From the NCBI GenBank assembly GCA_040902895.1, contig JBBDWL010000112.1, positions 23,913 through 87,912 of the forward strand: a stretch of DNA of 64,000 nucleotides, in the 5' to 3' direction. This document shows positions 16,400-24,124 of the stretch, piece by piece. The position numbers were made by a program, and so were the translations under genes. The number at the start of each line of letters is the position of its first letter. The first letter of the stretch is position 1. Below the pieces are notes generated by a model, which did no database searches, had not been told where the DNA came from, and saw nothing but the letters and a program-made list of their open reading frames with translations. Origin of the DNA: JALYRV01 sp040902895. GTDB taxonomy: Bacteria > Acidobacteriota > Vicinamibacteria > Vicinamibacterales > SCN-69-37.

Positions 16400-16914
16400 A
16401 CATCCGCGCCCGCATCGTCGATATCACCACCCTTGCGGTCGACGCCATCGTCAACGCCGCCAACACGAATCTCGCTCTGGGCGGAGGCGTGTGCGGCGCC
16501 ATTCATCACGCTGCCGGACCGGAACTCGCCGTCGCGTGCGCGCGTCTCGCGCCGTGTCCGACAGGCGAAGCGCGGATCACGCCGGGATTCGGGCTGCCGG
16601 CGCGCTACGTGATTCACGCCGTCGGCCCGGTCTGGCACGGCGGCGGCCACGGTGAGCCGGAGCTGCTCGCGTCCGCGTATCGCGCGTCCCTTGCGCTGGC
16701 GCGATCCAAGGGACTGGCTACAATCGCGTTTCCGGCCATCAGCACCGGCATCTATGGCTATCCGCTCGATGCGGCCACCGCGATCGCCGTCGCCGCGGTG
16801 CGCGCCGATCTGGTGAACCACGGCAGCGTGCACGACGTGCTCTTCGCCTGTTTCAGCCAGAAGGCGCTCGAGGCGTACGCAGCCGAGCTCCAGCCGGGAC
16901 GTGCGTCGCTCTGA
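16396..16914 (+). CDS. Macro-domain ADP-ribose hydrolase
   Basis: A 172-residue stand-alone macro domain. The ADP-ribose-binding motifs are intact: VDAIVNAANTNLALGGGVCG, AIHHAAGPEL, the adenine-side loop ITPGFGLPARYVIHAVGP and the phosphate loop FPAISTGIYGYP. Proteins of this type (YmdB/MacroD-like) remove O-acetyl or ADP-ribosyl groups. The start overlaps the ThiS-like stop. A conserved operon with a Ubl and a propeller would be of interest because macro domains often reverse ADP-ribosylation of proteins or nucleic acids. Confidence 0.9.
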   Translation: MNIRARIVDITTLAVDAIVNAANTNLALGGGVCGAIHHAAGPELAVACARLAPCPTGEARITPGFGLPARYVIHAVGPVWHGGGHGEPELLASAYRASLALARSKGLATIAFPAISTGIYGYPLDAATAIAVAAVRADLVNHGSVHDVLFACFSQKALEAYAAELQPGRASL

Positions 16915-16950
16915 CACCCGCCGCGCCCGCCCCGCGATAGAATCCGCATC

Positions 16951-19900
16951 ATGAAATCCGCCATTGTAACCGCTGCTCTTCTTGTTGCTGCCGGCGCCGG
17001 GCTTGCCGCGCAGAGCGCGCCCGCCGATCCGCGCCTTGCCAAAGTGGACGAGATCTTCAAGGCCTACGCCAGATCTGATTCGCCCGGGTGTGCCGTCGGC
17101 GTCTACAAAGACGGCAGAATTCTTCAGACGCGGGCCTATGGCATGGCGAATCTCGATCACGACGTGCCGCTCACGCCTCGCTCGGTGTTTCACGTGGCGT
17201 CGGTCTCCAAACAGTTCACGGCCGCCGCGATTCTGCTGCTGGCCGAGGACGGCAAACTCTCGCTCGACGATCCGGTGCAGAAGCACGTGACCGAGCTGGC
17301 CGACTTCGGCGAGCCGGTGACGATCCGCCACCTGATTCATCACACGAGCGGCATCCGCGATCAATGGACGCTGCTCGGTCTGGCCGGCTGGCGTTATTCG
17401 CGCGATCTCATTACGGATGACGATGTGATGTCGCTGCTGTCGCGGCAGACGGAGCTGAACTTCCAACCGGGGGAGCGTCATCTGTATTCGAACAGCGGGT
17501 ATACGCTGCTCGCTATCATCGTGAGCCGCGTGAGTGGCAAGCCCTTCCGGACGTTCACGACCGAGCGCATCTTCAAGCCGCTCGGCATGACCAATACGTT
17601 CTTTCGCGACAACTTCAACGAGATCGTGAAGCATCAGGCGTACGGCTATTCGCCTGCCGCGAGTTCGTTTCGTCTGAGCGTCACGAACTTCGACACCGCC
17701 GGCGCGACAAGTCTGCTCACGACGGTTGAAGATCTGGCGAAGTGGAACGCGAACTTCGAGACGCCGGTGGTCGGTGGCGACACATGGCTCGCCGGAATGC
17801 TCGAGCGCGGTGTGTTGAGAAACGGCACGCGTATCAGCTATGCGTCAGGTCTCACGCACGGCACGAGCAATGGCCTGTCCACGATTTCGCACGGTGGATC
17901 GGACGCGGGATATCGAGCGGCCTTTGTGCGCTTCCCGGAACACCGCCTGGCCGTGTCGACGCTCTGCAACATTTCGACGGCAAATCCGACCGGCCTCGCC
18001 AACCGCGTCGCCGCAGTCTATCTCGGCGATCTGATGAAGCCTGAGGCGGTGACACCCGTGGCCGACGAACCGGAAGTGCCGGTTCCTGCCGAGGAGCTGT
18101 CGCGGCTGGCCGGCATGTACTGGAACGCCGATGACGCTGCCCGGCGCTCGTTCGTGTTCGAGGGTGGGAAGCTGCAACTGGTGCAGGGACAGCAGAAGCG
18201 GCCCCTCAGGCCCATCGGCACAGGCACGTTCGTTCTGCCTGGGGCGCAGCGCCTCTATCTCGTCTTCGACAAAGACCGTGTCACGGGGGGTCCCCTGCGA
18301 GGCACCGGCGACGTCTACGAACGCGCCGAACCTTTCAACCCTGGGCCGGCGGTGCTCGACGAGTTTGCGGGCGCATATCGCAGCGACGAGCTCGACGCGG
18401 TTTACCACCTGAAACGCGACGGCCATGTGCTCAGGCTCGAGCGCTTCAAGATGCGCTCCGTCCAGCTGCAGCCGCTCGTGGCCAACACGTTTTCATCGTC
18501 CGCCGGGGTGCTTCGATTTACGCGCGACCAGGCCGGCCGCATCGACGGTTTCAGGCTCGAAGCCGGCCGCGTGCGCGGCCTGCGATTCCAGAAAGAAGGC
18601 CTGCTCGTGCTCGGGCACGGGCCGCTGGAATCACAGACACGGCAGACACCGCCGCCGGCCGCGCCTGCGCGCGCGCAGCAGCCGGCGCCGCTGCGTCCGC
18701 CCGCGCGCGCCGACATCCTTCGCGGCGCCTATGGCCGTTATCGCGCGAACAACGATCTGCTCTTCTATCACCTCGACGTGCGCGTCGACCCGGAGAAAAA
18801 ACGCATCTCCGGCAGGAACACCATTCGCTTCAAGATGCTTGCAGACGACAACCGCATCCAGCTCGATCTCTATCCGAACATGGCGATCGAGAAGATTCTG
18901 CTCGGCAGCGTGCCTCTTGAATATTCGCGCGAGTTGAACGCGGTATTCGTTGATTTTCCTGAGACGCTCAAGGCCGGACGCGACTACGCGATCGACTTTT
19001 ACTATTCCGGTACACCGACTGAGACCGGGCGTTTCGGCGGCTTCAGCTTCGGGAAGGATCCGGCCGGCAACCACTGGATCGTCACAGCCAACGAAGGGCA
19101 GGGCTCCAGCCTCTGGTGGCCCAACAAGGACCAGTGGCGCGACGAACCGTCGAGCATGGACCTCAGTGTCTCTATTCCGAATGATCTCATCGACGTCTCG
19201 AACGGGCGTTTCCTGGGCAAGAAGGATCTCGGAGACGGCTATACCCGCTGGGACTGGCGCGTGCACTATCCGATCAACTCGTACAACGTCTCGGTCAACA
19301 TCGGCAAGTACGCACATTTCGGCGAAAAGCACGGCGATCTGACACTCGACTATTACGTGCTGCCGGCCAATCTCGAGAAGGCGAAGCGCCAGTTCGCGCA
19401 GGTCAAGCCGATGCTCGCGGCGTGGGAGAAGATCTTCGGCGAGTATCCCTTCAAGAAAGACGGCTACAAGCTGATCGAAGTGCCGTACTCGGGCATGGAG
19501 CATCAGAGCGCCGTCACCTATGGCAACCGCTTCGCCAACGGCTATCTCGAGCGCGACTGGACCGGCGTCGGCGTCAGCCTGAAGTTCGACTTCATCATCA
19601 TCCACGAGAGCGGCCACGAATGGTTCGGCAATGCCGTCTCGGCTGCCGACGTGTCCGACATGTGGCTCCAGGAAGGCTGGACGACCTATCTCGAGAACCT
19701 GTACGTCGAGCAGATCTTCGGGTATGACGATGCGCTCAAGTACGTGAACGGCTATAAGTCGAAGGTGCGCAATCGCGAGCCGATCATCACGCAGCGCGGA
19801 ATCCATCGCACGCCGTCGCAGGACATGTATTTCAAGGGCGCGCTCTTTCTGCACACGCTGCGCAGCGTGGTGAATGACGATGCGAAGTGGTGGGAGCTGC

Positions 19901-20247
19901 TTCGCGGGTTCTACCAGCGCTTCAAGTACCAGAACATCCTGACCGAAGACATGATCGCGTTTTTCAACGCCGGCACCCGGTTGAATCTCACGCCGATCTT
20001 CAATCAGTATCTGCGCCGCGCCGCGCTGCCTGTGCTGGAGCTGGCGTTCAATGACGTCGAGGGCACGCTCGCCTATCGCTGGAAGACCGACGAGCACGAC
20101 TTCGCGATGCCGATCAGGATTGGCAAGGCCGGAGCCTGGCAATTGATTCAGCCCACCACCAACTGGCAGGTCATGAAGGCGCCCATCGGGAAGGAGGCGC
20201 TGGCGGTGGCCACCGAGCTCTATTACGTAGACGTCGTGAAGCAGTAG
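16951..20247 (+). CDS. Serine beta-lactamase-like / M1 aminopeptidase fusion
   Basis: A 1,098-residue exported two-enzyme protein with a signal peptide (1-20). Residues about 28-365 are a class C beta-lactamase-like serine hydrolase with SVSK (84-87), YSN (179-181) and HGG (314-316). About 370-565 is a beta-rich spacer (DUF3471/lipocalin-like) and 567-585 a Pro/Ala linker. Residues about 590-1095 are an M1 zinc aminopeptidase with an exopeptidase loop SGMEHQSAVTYGNR, HESGH (885-889) and Glu 908 as third ligand. All catalytic residues are present. The fusion may couple removal of D-residues or esters to N-terminal trimming of peptides in the periplasm. Domain order is seen, the joint role is inferred. 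Confidence 0.9.
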   Translation: MKSAIVTAALLVAAGAGLAAQSAPADPRLAKVDEIFKAYARSDSPGCAVGVYKDGRILQTRAYGMANLDHDVPLTPRSVFHVASVSKQFTAAAILLLAEDGKLSLDDPVQKHVTELADFGEPVTIRHLIHHTSGIRDQWTLLGLAGWRYSRDLITDDDVMSLLSRQTELNFQPGERHLYSNSGYTLLAIIVSRVSGKPFRTFTTERIFKPLGMTNTFFRDNFNEIVKHQAYGYSPAASSFRLSVTNFDTAGATSLLTTVEDLAKWNANFETPVVGGDTWLAGMLERGVLRNGTRISYASGLTHGTSNGLSTISHGGSDAGYRAAFVRFPEHRLAVSTLCNISTANPTGLANRVAAVYLGDLMKPEAVTPVADEPEVPVPAEELSRLAGMYWNADDAARRSFVFEGGKLQLVQGQQKRPLRPIGTGTFVLPGAQRLYLVFDKDRVTGGPLRGTGDVYERAEPFNPGPAVLDEFAGAYRSDELDAVYHLKRDGHVLRLERFKMRSVQLQPLVANTFSSSAGVLRFTRDQAGRIDGFRLEAGRVRGLRFQKEGLLVLGHGPLESQTRQTPPPAAPARAQQPAPLRPPARADILRGAYGRYRANNDLLFYHLDVRVDPEKKRISGRNTIRFKMLADDNRIQLDLYPNMAIEKILLGSVPLEYSRELNAVFVDFPETLKAGRDYAIDFYYSGTPTETGRFGGFSFGKDPAGNHWIVTANEGQGSSLWWPNKDQWRDEPSSMDLSVSIPNDLIDVSNGRFLGKKDLGDGYTRWDWRVHYPINSYNVSVNIGKYAHFGEKHGDLTLDYYVLPANLEKAKRQFAQVKPMLAAWEKIFGEYPFKKDGYKLIEVPYSGMEHQSAVTYGNRFANGYLERDWTGVGVSLKFDFIIIHESGHEWFGNAVSAADVSDMWLQEGWTTYLENLYVEQIFGYDDALKYVNGYKSKVRNREPIITQRGIHRTPSQDMYFKGALFLHTLRSVVNDDAKWWELLRGFYQRFKYQNILTEDMIAFFNAGTRLNLTPIFNQYLRRAALPVLELAFNDVEGTLAYRWKTDEHDFAMPIRIGKAGAWQLIQPTTNWQVMKAPIGKEALAVATELYYVDVVKQ

Positions 20248-20256
20248 GCGCTCGCG

Positions 20257-21054
20257 ATGTGGCTGACCGGCCCGCTGTTGCTCACGCTCGGCACGCTCGT
20301 CGTGGTTGTTCCAACGCGCGACGGCCTGGTCATCGTCGCCGACAGCAAGTCGACGAGGCGCACGGCGGCCGGCGCCACGGCGGCCGTGGACGCCGCCGAG
20401 AAGGTGTTCGCGTTTCCAGGATTGCCCGGCCATGCGTTCTTCGTGACCGGCGTGTCGCCGGTGCAGTGGGTCGTCGACGGGCAGGGCGTGGCGACGATCG
20501 TCGACGCGCACGGCCTCGTGCGCGCGCGTCTGTCGCGGCGCGGGTCGGTCTCGCGCGCCGACTTCGATGCCGTGGCCGACGAAGGCGCGAAACTCGCCGC
20601 CCGCATCCATCGGATGGGTGCATCCGCGGCCCCACTCGTGGGCCGCGATCTGTTCACCGTGGTGATGGCGCGCGCCGGATCCGGGAACACGCCGCACGAA
20701 GTCGCGTCGTTCGTCATCAGCCTGACCACGTCGAGCGCCGCCGTCTCGAAGCGTGAGTGGGTCCGGTTTGCGCCGGGCGATGCCGCGCGCGTGCTGATGT
20801 TTGGCGAAGGCGCGTTCGTCGGAGCCGGTCTGGCGCGGTGGACCGGCGGGTCCGCGGAGTGCGCGCGCCAGTTCCTCGCCGGACGCCGGCTCGTTCGCGA
20901 CATCGACGCCCAGACCGCGGCCCGCGGGGCGTACTCGATTCAGGAAGCGACATCGACGGCGATGGGTGACGCCGGCACCGTCGGCCCGCCGTTCCGCGCG
21001 TACGTGCTGACGCTTGCGCTCAACGAGCTGCCACCGGTCGCGCCATGCCGTTAG
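20257..21054 (+). CDS. Ntn-hydrolase-like protein, uncertain
   Basis: A 265-residue protein starting 9 bases after the fusion gene. After a hydrophobic start (PLLLTLGTLVVVVP) it reads TRDGLVIVADSKSTRRTAAG and AAEKVFAFPGLPGHAFFVTG. This resembles the opening strands of proteasome-like Ntn hydrolases (strand, G-h-V-h-A-x-D-S/R, then a K near the active site). The middle (VASFVISLTTSSAAVSKREW, RVLMFGEGAFVGAG) and the tail have no motif I know. If it is an Ntn fold, whether a Thr or Ser is exposed by processing is unclear. The stop overlaps the next gene by 10 bases. Confidence 0.5.
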   Translation: MWLTGPLLLTLGTLVVVVPTRDGLVIVADSKSTRRTAAGATAAVDAAEKVFAFPGLPGHAFFVTGVSPVQWVVDGQGVATIVDAHGLVRARLSRRGSVSRADFDAVADEGAKLAARIHRMGASAAPLVGRDLFTVVMARAGSGNTPHEVASFVISLTTSSAAVSKREWVRFAPGDAARVLMFGEGAFVGAGLARWTGGSAECARQFLAGRRLVRDIDAQTAARGAYSIQEATSTAMGDAGTVGPPFRAYVLTLALNELPPVAPCR

Positions 21055-21596
21055 ATCCCTGGCCGTGGTACGTCGCCGGGCCCTTGCTCGGGCTGTTTCC
21101 CGCGCTTCTGCTGCTGCTCGGCAACCGGATGTTCGGCGTGTCGAGCAACCTTCGTCATCTGTGCGCCGCCTTCACGCCCAGGCCCTCGGGCTACTTCGCC
21201 TATGACTGGCGAAAGGGAGGCGGGTGGAATCTCGCGTTCGCCGCGGGCATTCTGGCGGGCGGCTTCATCGGCGGCACATGGCTGCGAAATCCGGAGCCCG
21301 TCGCCATCGCTGAAGAGACCCGGATCGCCCTCGCGGCACTCGGTATCCAGAGCTTCGACGGCCTTGCGCCTTCGGATCTCTTCAGCTGGGACGCGTTGCT
21401 GTCCTGGCGCGGCGTTCTGCTCATCATCGGCGGCGGTTTCCTCGTTGGATTCGGCACGGCGTATGCGGGCGGCTGCACGTCGGGCCACGGTCTTTCAGGC
21501 ATTGCGGATCTCCAACTGCCGTCTCTCATAGCGCTGATGGGGTTTGTCGCCGGCGGCATCATCGGCACATTCGTGCTGTTGCCACTCATCCTGTGA
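21045..21596 (+). CDS. YeeE/YedE transporter, N-terminal half
   Basis: A 183-residue membrane protein with four to five hydrophobic segments and the signature GTAYAGGCTSGHGLSG, the conserved Cys-containing pore motif of the YeeE/YedE (TsuA-like) family that imports thiosulfate or other sulfur compounds. In many bacteria this family is split into two adjacent genes, as here. GTGA joins it to the second half. The cytoplasmic loop FAYDWRKGGGWN precedes the pore helices. The exact substrate is inferred from the family. Confidence 0.9.
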   Translation: MPLDPWPWYVAGPLLGLFPALLLLLGNRMFGVSSNLRHLCAAFTPRPSGYFAYDWRKGGGWNLAFAAGILAGGFIGGTWLRNPEPVAIAEETRIALAALGIQSFDGLAPSDLFSWDALLSWRGVLLIIGGGFLVGFGTAYAGGCTSGHGLSGIADLQLPSLIALMGFVAGGIIGTFVLLPLIL

Positions 21597-21967
21597 CAGT
21601 CATGCCGCTGCTGATTTATTTCGTGACCGGCACGCTGTTCGGGATCGTGATCACGAAGGCGGAAGTGAATGGCATCTTCGCCACGGCCATTCCGACTGCC
21701 ATCGTGACCGTGCAGGCCCTCAAGCGGCTGAAACTGCGCACGCTTGGCGGTCAGCCAATCGCCGTGGCGCCCAAGATCATGGGCACCGGCGCGCGATATG
21801 CCTTGGGCGGCACGACATTCGGTCTTGGATGGGCCCTCACTGGGGCATGCCCAGGCCCGCTGTTCGCGCTTGTGGGCGCCGGCGTCACGGTGCTCATCGC
21901 GGCCATCGCGAGCGCCCTTGCCGGCACCTGGCTGTACGGGCGCCTTCGCCACATCCTTCCGCACTGA
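21593..21967 (+). CDS. YeeE/YedE transporter, C-terminal half (DUF6691)
   Basis: A 124-residue membrane protein: FVTGTLFGIVITKAEVN, a cytoplasmic helix VQALKRLKLRTLGG, then GGTTFGLGWALTGACPGPLF with the conserved pore Cys. It completes the transporter with the preceding gene, so the two should form a heteromeric permease. GTG 21593 overlaps the upstream stop, while ATG 21602 is an alternative start. The last base of its stop is the first base of the next gene. Confidence 0.9.
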   Translation: MTVMPLLIYFVTGTLFGIVITKAEVNGIFATAIPTAIVTVQALKRLKLRTLGGQPIAVAPKIMGTGARYALGGTTFGLGWALTGACPGPLFALVGAGVTVLIAAIASALAGTWLYGRLRHILPH

Positions 21968-22626
21968 TGCAAGCCGCGCGGCACATCTTCTTTGATCTCG
22001 ACGGCACGCTGACCGATTCCTGCGCGGGCATCATCCGTTGCGTGAATCACGCGCTGGCGGAGCTGGGCTGCGCCGAGGAGACCGACGATCGCCTTCGCGG
22101 CATGATCGGCCAGCCGCTCACCGCGATCTTCGGCGCCATCATGCCTGCGGCCGACGATGAGCGAGTCGATCGGGCGATCGCGTCGTACCGCGTGCGTTTC
22201 GATGACGTAGGAATGCTCGAGAATGCGCTCTATCCTGGCGTGCCTGAGGCGCTGCAGCAGCTGCGCGAATCCGGCCGGCGCCTGCGCGTCGTCACCGCGA
22301 AGCCGGCGATAACGGCCGCGCGCGTACTCTCGCACTTTCAGATCGATCGATATTTCGACGCCGTGCACGGTCCTGAACTTACCGATCGCGGCTGCGACAA
22401 GGCGGCGCTGCTCGGTCGGGCGCTGACAGAGATCGGGAACGGGTGGCTCGCGGATGCATGCGTCATGGTTGGCGATCGCGTCGACGACATGCTTGCAGCA
22501 AAGGCGCACGGCGTGGCCGCGATCGGCGCCGGATGGGGCTACGGATCGAGGCAGGAACTCATCGATGCGGGCGCCATGCACGTGGCGGCGGATGTGGGGC
22601 AGTTGCTGGCATATTTGCTAGAGTAA
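21967..22626 (+). CDS. HAD-family phosphatase (phosphoglycolate phosphatase-like)
   Basis: A 219-residue haloacid-dehalogenase hydrolase. FFDLDGTLTDS carries the two catalytic Asp. An alpha-helical cap follows, then RVVTAKPAITAARVL (motif II Thr/Lys region) and CVMVGDRVDDMLAAKAHG (acidic motif). It resembles Gph-type phosphatases. A function linked to the sulfur permease upstream is not evident, but the genes are co-transcribed by overlap. Confidence 0.9.
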   Translation: MQAARHIFFDLDGTLTDSCAGIIRCVNHALAELGCAEETDDRLRGMIGQPLTAIFGAIMPAADDERVDRAIASYRVRFDDVGMLENALYPGVPEALQQLRESGRRLRVVTAKPAITAARVLSHFQIDRYFDAVHGPELTDRGCDKAALLGRALTEIGNGWLADACVMVGDRVDDMLAAKAHGVAAIGAGWGYGSRQELIDAGAMHVAADVGQLLAYLLE

Positions 22627-22708
22627 GAAGGCCGCCCTGCCAGGGAGCCTCCGACTTCACGCCGATTCCACCCGGCGATTATGTGGCGACCTTGAAGGTG
22701 TCCAGGCA

Positions 22709-22975
22709 ATGACGATGATCATTCTCGACGTGCGCTCGAAACGTGAGTTCGACGCCGGACACGTGCCTGGTGCGCGGCATCTGCCGTTCTGGGCGGTCCT
22801 CGCCGAGGCGCCGCGGCTGTCGATCGATGCTGACGCGCCGATCACCGTCTATTGCGGCCACGGCCCGCGCGCCTGGGTCGCCAAGGCCGCGCTCAGGGCG
22901 CGCGGATTTAGCAAGGTCCGCCTGCTGGCCGGTCACATGCGCCGTTGGAAGAGGGAAGGCCGTCCGCTGGAGTAG
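22709..22975 (+). CDS. Single-domain rhodanese
   Basis: An 88-residue rhodanese: ILDVRSKREFDAGHVPGARH, a central TVYCGHGPRAWVAKAALRAR with active-site Cys 49 in a six-residue loop, and KVRLLAGHMRRWKREGRPLE. It would transfer sulfane sulfur. The nearby YeeE/YedE pair also handles reduced sulfur, making a shared role plausible. An 82-base spacer separates it from the HAD gene. Confidence 0.9.
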   Translation: MTMIILDVRSKREFDAGHVPGARHLPFWAVLAEAPRLSIDADAPITVYCGHGPRAWVAKAALRARGFSKVRLLAGHMRRWKREGRPLE

Positions 22976-22985
22976 ACTTGCGGCC

Positions 22986-23420
22986 ATGCTGAACGAATTC
23001 AAGGCGTTCATTGCGCGCGGCAGTGTGATTGACCTCGCCGTGGCGGTCATCCTCGGCGCCGCTTTCGGCAGGATCATCGCGACGCTCGTCGAGGGCATCA
23101 TCATGCCGCCGCTCGGCCTGCTCATTGGCGGCGTCGATTTCGCGAGCCTCTTCCATGTGCTCGAGGCCTCGCGCGGGATTCCGGCCTCCCTTGCTGACGC
23201 GAAGGCCGACGGCGTGCCGGTCCTCGCCTACGGGCAACTGATCAACGACATCGTCACCTTCGTCATCATCGCGTTTGTCGTGTTCCTGATCGTCCGGCAG
23301 TACAACCGGATGAAGGCCGATCCCGCATCAACACCGGCGACGAAAGACTGCCCGCTCTGTCTCTCGACGATTCCGCTGAAAGCCACGCGCTGCGCGCACT
23401 GCACCGCGGCACTAACCTGA
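22986..23420 (+). CDS. mscL: Large-conductance mechanosensitive channel with zinc ribbon
   Basis: A 144-residue MscL. The N-terminal FKAFIARGSVIDLAVAVILG and AFGRIIATLVEGIIMPPLG form the gate and first helix, and INDIVTFVIIAFVVFLIVRQ the second helix. After the usual cytoplasmic KADP segment there is an added two-knuckle zinc ribbon, CPLC-x10-CAHC, instead of the usual basic helix end. It protects against osmotic downshock. The ribbon is absent from E. coli MscL, but I believe it occurs in some other lineages. Confidence 0.93.
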   Translation: MLNEFKAFIARGSVIDLAVAVILGAAFGRIIATLVEGIIMPPLGLLIGGVDFASLFHVLEASRGIPASLADAKADGVPVLAYGQLINDIVTFVIIAFVVFLIVRQYNRMKADPASTPATKDCPLCLSTIPLKATRCAHCTAALT

Positions 23421-23437
23421 AGCCCTTTCTTTCGTTT

Positions 23438-24124
23438 GTGATCCCCGCGCACAACGAAGAAGCGCTGATCGGCTCGACGCTGACGGCGCTTCGTGCGGCG
23501 ATCGATACCGTCGGGGAGCCATACGAGATCATCGTTGTCGACGATGACTCGACGGATCGGACGGCTGCGGTGGCCGCCGCTCATGGTGCCAGGGTCGTTC
23601 ACGTCACCCTGCGGCAGATTGCGGCTGTCCGCAACGCCGGCGCGGCCGCCGCGGCCGGAGGCGTATTGATTTTCGTCGACGCCGACACGATTGTGCCGGC
23701 AGCCACGGTCGGCGACGTGATGAAGGCCACGGCGGCCGGCGCGGTGGCCGGCGGCGCATCGTCCCGGCTGGATCCGCACGCGCCGTTCTGGGCGAAGGCG
23801 GGCTGGCTGCCGTTTCAGTTCGCCGCGCCCACTCTGCGCCTTCCCGGCGGCGCGTTCATGTTCGTGACGCGCGCTGCGTTCGACGCAGTCGGAGGCTTTG
23901 ACGAGCGGTACTTCGCGGGAGAGGAGATTTATCTCGCACGCGCCCTCAAAAAGGTCGGACCTTTCCGTATGGTGCGCCCAGCCGTGATCACGTCGGGCCG
24001 CAAATTCCGGCTACTGGGCTTCGGGGGGACATTGCGTATCTGGCTAACGCTGGCACGCCACGGCATGGTCGCGCTGAAAGATCGCAAGCACCTTGGGTTC
24101 TGGTACGACAAGCACAGAGATTAG
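23438..24124 (+). CDS. Family 2 glycosyltransferase
   Basis: A 228-residue GT-A glycosyltransferase: VIPAHNEEALIGSTL, YEIIVVDDDSTDRTAAVAA (nucleotide-binding Asp), VRNAGAAAAAGGVLIFVDAD (metal DxD), GAFMFVTRAAFDAVGGFDER (acceptor motif). The GTG at 23438 cuts into the first strand. The frame is open upstream with LKPFLSF directly before it, so the true start is probably further upstream within the end of mscL, although no clear codon is visible. There are no strong membrane helices, so it is likely a soluble or peripheral enzyme of glycan or lipid glycosylation. Confidence 0.85.
   Translation: MIPAHNEEALIGSTLTALRAAIDTVGEPYEIIVVDDDSTDRTAAVAAAHGARVVHVTLRQIAAVRNAGAAAAAGGVLIFVDADTIVPAATVGDVMKATAAGAVAGGASSRLDPHAPFWAKAGWLPFQFAAPTLRLPGGAFMFVTRAAFDAVGGFDERYFAGEEIYLARALKKVGPFRMVRPAVITSGRKFRLLGFGGTLRIWLTLARHGMVALKDRKHLGFWYDKHRD

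Noticed and set aside
18631..20697. 688-codon minus-strand frame opposite the M1 peptidase
   Set aside because: Low-complexity Arg/Val/Asp composition typical of antisense shadow.
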